7,935 nt of DNA. Source: Bacteroidota bacterium (GTDB lineage Bacteria; Bacteroidota; Bacteroidia; Chitinophagales; Chitinophagaceae). Every line of letters starts with the position of its first letter. Position 1 is the first letter of the stretch. Location: NCBI GenBank assembly GCA_023409675.1, contig JAEYRC010000339.1:1-7935 (forward strand), in the 5' to 3' direction. This document shows positions 4,951-7,935 of this stretch, piece after piece. The position numbers were made by a program, and so were the translations under genes. The notes below the pieces were generated by a model. It was not told the origin of the DNA and did not search any database. It saw nothing but the letters and a program-made list of their open reading frames with translations.

Positions 4951-5940
4951 TTACATCAGATCAACCACCGGTTTATTCTGCAGTATTTCTTCAATACGAT
5001 CATTCACTTCAGGTGTAATTTTTTGCAATACCGCTTCCGCTTTAAGGTTTTCGAGCAATTGCTTTTCGCTGGTAGCTCCGAGAATGGCGGTGGTTACCAT
5101 TGGATTTTTGATGGTCCAGGCAATAGCCAGTGATGCCAGTGAAACGCCAAGATCACCTGCAAGGTCCAGCAACTGGTTCACCTTGCCAATACGGTCTTCT
5201 TTCAACCAGCGGTCTTTAAGCCATTCGAATCCTTTGATAGAAAATCGCGAATTTTCCGGCAAACCATCTTTATACTTTCCGGTAAGAAAGCCGGAGGCCA
5301 GCGGACTCCAGATTGTTGTTCCCAGGCCGACATTATCATATACAGGTTTGTAATCCACCTCAATGCGGTACCGATCGAACATATTGTACTGGGGTTGTTC
5401 CATTACAGGTCCGATAAGGGTATACTGCTGCGCGACACGATGCGCCTCCATGATTTCCGCCCCACTCCACATACTCGTTCCCCAGTACAATATCTTACCC
5501 TGCTGAATCAGGTTATGCATCGTCCAAACCACTTCTTCAATCGGTACATTGGGATCGGGACGATGACAGAAATACATATCAAGGTATTCAACCTGCAGGC
5601 GTTCCAGTGCTTCATGGCAGGCTTCAACCAAATGTTTGCGGCTGAGCCCGGTCTGATTGGGTTTCATATCAGGCCCACGGGATCCGAAATAAGCTTTGGA
5701 GGAAACGGTATAGGAGCTGCGGTCCCAGTTCTTTTTCTTCAGCACACGGCCCATCATTTTTTCACTTTCTCCGCGCGCATAGGTCTCCGCGTTATCAAAG
5801 AAATTGATTCCGTTATCATAGGCAATACCCATCAGGGTATCCGCTATGCTGTCATCAATCTGTTTATGAAAAGTTACCCAGCTTCCGAATGACAGCACGC
5901 TTAACTGTAATCCTGAACGTCCTAAGCGACGGTATTCCAT
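4951..5940 (-). CDS. Aldo/keto reductase, Kv-beta-like (AKR6-type) group
   Basis: The protein is 329 residues, full length for a TIM-barrel aldo/keto reductase. The catalytic tetrad is complete: D49 and Y54 (FFDNAETYARG), K82 (SSKAYFG) and H126 (YFCHRPDP). NADPH-binding elements are visible: WSPLASGFLTGKY at 211-223 and the phosphate-binding ILGATSEKQLLENL at 286-299. The start MEYRRLGRSGLQLSVLSFGSW and the CHRPDP variant match the group of voltage-gated potassium channel beta subunits and their bacterial relatives. It probably reduces aldehydes or ketones with NADPH in the cytoplasm; the physiological substrate cannot be told from sequence. No potassium channel gene is in the window. It stands alone between lptC (164 bp upstream) and the intergenic terminator. 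No Shine-Dalgarno is seen before the ATG, only A-rich sequence, as is common in Bacteroidota. Confidence 0.96.
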   Translation of the reverse strand: MEYRRLGRSGLQLSVLSFGSWVTFHKQIDDSIADTLMGIAYDNGINFFDNAETYARGESEKMMGRVLKKKNWDRSSYTVSSKAYFGSRGPDMKPNQTGLSRKHLVEACHEALERLQVEYLDMYFCHRPDPNVPIEEVVWTMHNLIQQGKILYWGTSMWSGAEIMEAHRVAQQYTLIGPVMEQPQYNMFDRYRIEVDYKPVYDNVGLGTTIWSPLASGFLTGKYKDGLPENSRFSIKGFEWLKDRWLKEDRIGKVNQLLDLAGDLGVSLASLAIAWTIKNPMVTTAILGATSEKQLLENLKAEAVLQKITPEVNDRIEEILQNKPVVDLM

Positions 5941-5959
5941 ATGTTTAATGTTTTATTGA

Positions 5960-5989
5960 TAAAGATAAATGTTCCCGCAGTTTCGACAT
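5960..5989 (-). promoter_or_regulatory. Possible promoter of the aldo/keto reductase gene
   Basis: On the minus strand TATCTTTA (5967-5960) matches TAnnTTTG in 7 of 8 positions and lies 19 bp before the ATG at 5940. The -33 region at the right spacing reads ATG instead of TTG (5989-5987), so the match is only partial. Confidence 0.35.
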
Positions 5990-6104
5990 TTTTTGTCAGA
6001 ATCGCGCACGTTAGCAGCAAAAAAAATACGGATCTACTGCGGTTTTTAATGCTGAACCTAAGCGATTGCTCTAATGCAGAAAACGTTCTCGCGATTAAAC
6101 TGTC

Positions 6105-6680
6105 TTATTCAAGCAGCCCTTCCGTTCCTGAAAAAACTGTTCCACTTGCCCCAAAGAAGGTATAGGAATCGAAATTCTGCGAAGCGGTGAGCCCGTGTTC
6201 GCCATAAATACGTTTATCAGGCTGATAAACCCAAACCGGTTTTGTGGTATAAAACTCCTGTTTCTCCTGGTCCCACCAGAGTTCTGAAGTCTTGAGCGTG
6301 TCTCTTCGCAGGAGGTTGATAACTACCACGCTGTCGCGCAGGAAGACAAGTCCCTCCCGTTCCTTATACCGCGCGTAAAGGGCATCAACCGTACTTTCAA
6401 TTTTGGTGGAATCGTCATAAAAATCCACATGCAGCGAACGGGGAAATTCGACATATGATGAGTCAACCATATAGCGCAGCATATAGGGCGCGGTGAGTTT
6501 GGCTTTCATCACCGCATTCTGACTGATGTAGCTGGTGATATCCAATCCTTCCTCAATTCCGGTTTGTTTTTCAAACAGGTTATGAACAAGGTTACTGTCG
6601 TTTTCACAGGAGGCTACACAAAAACAGCCCGCTAAGAGGGCTGTAATGAATGACTTTTGTATGAAGCGATGATTAATCAT
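6105..6680 (-). CDS. lptC: LptC-like lipoprotein, LPS export
   Basis: The protein is 191 residues. It starts with a lipoprotein signal: basic start (NHRFIQK), hydrophobic part from about 11 and lipobox VASC with C25 as the likely lipidated residue; a second lipobox-like LAGC ends at C19, but its hydrophobic stretch would be very short. The remainder is beta-rich, with motifs familiar from Bacteroidota LptC proteins: AVMKAKLTAPYMLRY, YVEFPRSLHVDFYDD, then repeated strands (ALYARYKEREGLVFLRDSVVVINLLRRDTLKTSELWWDQEKQEFYTTKPV) ending in DSYTFFGASGTVF. In the Lpt machinery LptC links the LptBFG transporter to LptA in the periplasm; in E. coli it is anchored by a helix, here apparently by lipid. 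Its ATG overlaps the end of the upstream gene by 8 bp, so translation is probably coupled; AAAGGA lies about 5 nt before the ATG. No clear terminator is seen after it, only a run of eight T's on its strand at 6026-6019 without a good stem. Confidence 0.85.
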   Translation of the reverse strand: MINHRFIQKSFITALLAGCFCVASCENDSNLVHNLFEKQTGIEEGLDITSYISQNAVMKAKLTAPYMLRYMVDSSYVEFPRSLHVDFYDDSTKIESTVDALYARYKEREGLVFLRDSVVVINLLRRDTLKTSELWWDQEKQEFYTTKPVWVYQPDKRIYGEHGLTASQNFDSYTFFGASGTVFSGTEGLLE

Positions 6681-7935
6681 ATTTCCTTTTCTGAAACCAG
6701 ATATCGCTTAAGGTAAGGCCGAATGATAACCTGAAGAAATTTTCCTTCACAATATTTTCCTTATTTCCCCGCTGACCAAATTCGAGGGAAGTATTGATCA
6801 TGGAGACCTGGTTGGAATAATTTGGACGACGCATGGGGAGACCAAGGCCCAGGGAAAATGTAAACATATCCAGATCGCCATCGGCAGCTACATAATCTTT
6901 TCCAAAAGAGAATCCCGCGCGGTAAGCAACTCTTCCCCAATAAGACCTTGGATTAAGGTAATTGGGAATAACCTGACCACCCACACTCAGCTTCCAGCTA
7001 TCCTGAACATTATCCTGCACATTGAACAAGCGGTACTGCGACCATTTAGCCGCGCTATAGTCTACGCCCAATAACCAGCGCTCACCATTTTTAAGGATCA
7101 TACCTGCGCCATAGGAAGCAGGATATTGCAACTGGCCCTCTTCATCCGTGCGGGAAAAGATGCTGTCGATCCGGACATTTCCATTAGCCGTTTCATTGAA
7201 GGTTTCAACAATAACGTCCTCGCTGGCTTTCATTTCCGTTTGCATGTTTCCGTATGCGCCCAGTTGCAGGGAAAGTGTTTTACCTAATTTCTGATTATAC
7301 TGAATACCTCCGTTAACGACAAAACCGCCGAAATTTACCTGGTTGGTATGGTTGGAGCGGTAATGAAAAGGATTGATTGAATCCGGAAGTATGGTGGTAT
7401 AAGTGTGGTAATTTTTAGATCCGAAAAGATAACCCAGGTTGGCGCCCAGGCTGAAATTTCCGATCTTATAACCTGTGCCGAAAAAAACCTCATTGGTGCC
7501 ACCATCTCCTTCAAAACGGGTATGGAGGCTGTCGAAGGGTGTACTGCTCCTACGATCGATACTGTAATTGATACGGGTAACCGGCTTCAGTCCGAAGTTC
7601 ATTCCCCAGTTTTTTGTCAGCGGAATACCGATCTGAACATAAGATATAATCGGAGATACGCCATTAAACTTTTTTGGAGGATCGATCGACCGAATGGTAC
7701 GGCTGTCAATCTCAAGACCGAAATCGAAGGTGGTGAGTTTCAGTTGAGAATAGGAAGCGGGGTTGATAAAATTGACCGACTGGAAATCAGCATAGGCTGC
7801 TGACAGGCCACCCATACCACGGTTCAGGATATTAATACCCGGAACTTTATCGCCAAGACCATATCTGGAATAAGGTGAATTTTCGACCTGTGCCCGGATC
7901 ACCAAAACAGAAAAGATCAGAATAACCGCAAGCAG
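6673..7935 (-). CDS. Outer-membrane beta-barrel protein, FadL/PorV-like (N-terminus outside window)
   Basis: 420 residues are visible and the frame stays open to the right edge, so the start lies beyond 7935. The visible start is hydrophobic (LLAVILIFSVLVIRAQ), the core of a Sec signal peptide probably cut near RAQ; a TTG at 7905 lies inside this signal and is not the start. Mature protein begins VENSPYSRYGLGD, a start often seen in Bacteroidota outer-membrane proteins. Then comes RGMGGLSAAYADFQSVNFINPASYS, comparable to the GMGGA...NPA segment of FadL/OmpP1-type barrels. Alternating strands with aromatic girdle residues follow, ending in RLSFGLTLSDIWFQKRKYD. Function is unknown: a transporter or porin-like barrel is plausible. 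It is the upstream partner of lptC in an overlapping pair (8 bp), pointing to an envelope operon whose promoter lies outside the window. Confidence 0.8.
   Translation of the reverse strand: MLAVILIFSVLVIRAQVENSPYSRYGLGDKVPGINILNRGMGGLSAAYADFQSVNFINPASYSQLKLTTFDFGLEIDSRTIRSIDPPKKFNGVSPIISYVQIGIPLTKNWGMNFGLKPVTRINYSIDRRSSTPFDSLHTRFEGDGGTNEVFFGTGYKIGNFSLGANLGYLFGSKNYHTYTTILPDSINPFHYRSNHTNQVNFGGFVVNGGIQYNQKLGKTLSLQLGAYGNMQTEMKASEDVIVETFNETANGNVRIDSIFSRTDEEGQLQYPASYGAGMILKNGERWLLGVDYSAAKWSQYRLFNVQDNVQDSWKLSVGGQVIPNYLNPRSYWGRVAYRAGFSFGKDYVAADGDLDMFTFSLGLGLPMRRPNYSNQVSMINTSLEFGQRGNKENIVKENFFRLSFGLTLSDIWFQKRKYD

Noticed and set aside
5941..6165. Plus-strand open frame of 74 codons between the reductase and lptC
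   Set aside because: It overlaps the end of lptC on the opposite strand, has no promoter or ribosome site, and the sequence is unlike a known protein.
7903..7905. TTG start codon for the outer-membrane protein
   Set aside because: The frame continues to the window edge with a hydrophobic signal-peptide core, so the true start lies outside.

Overview
The window looks like a chromosomal segment of a Bacteroidota bacterium, most likely a Chitinophagaceae-type genome with medium GC. Three things point there. Promoters match the Bacteroidetes form TTG-N(17-23)-TAnnTTTG. The right edge carries an outer-membrane protein gene followed by a lipoprotein-type LptC. A palindromic repeat of the GTCATTGCGAG...GAAGCAATCC class, common in this phylum, is present. 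These family assignments come from reading the sequence; no database search was run.

Layout from left to right. (1) 1-525, plus strand: the C-terminal part of a beta-lactamase-fold serine hydrolase. (2) 566-1372: a tandem array of about 152-bp units, five complete long hairpins plus an orphan sixth left arm. Loop and spacer signatures suggest that a three-unit block of about 455 bp was itself duplicated. The long open frames across this array are artefacts of the repeat. (3) 1470-2160, plus: a good Bacteroidetes promoter only 8 bp before the ATG of a two-helix membrane TPR protein, so its mRNA may be (nearly) leaderless. (4) 2166-4355, minus: a two-gene signalling operon, an NtrC-type sigma-54 activator followed by a free-standing receiver-HPt protein; no histidine kinase is visible. 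(5) 4356-4950: a gene-poor stretch. It holds small inverted repeats, a plausible plus-strand promoter and, about 250 bp further on, a strong plus-strand terminator, which together delimit a possible short unannotated transcript. (6) 4951-5940, minus: an aldo/keto reductase of the Kv-beta-like group. (7) 6105-7935, minus: lptC overlapping by 8 bp the end of a FadL-like outer-membrane protein gene that runs off the right edge.

Two sets of genes plausibly work together. The response regulator and the receiver-HPt protein look like parts of one multistep phosphorelay controlling sigma-54 genes. The outer-membrane protein and LptC form an envelope operon. I see no complete novel defence or mobile system. 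The least ordinary items are the higher-order repeat array, the detached REC-HPt module beside a sigma-54 regulator, and the candidate short transcript at about 4660-4905.
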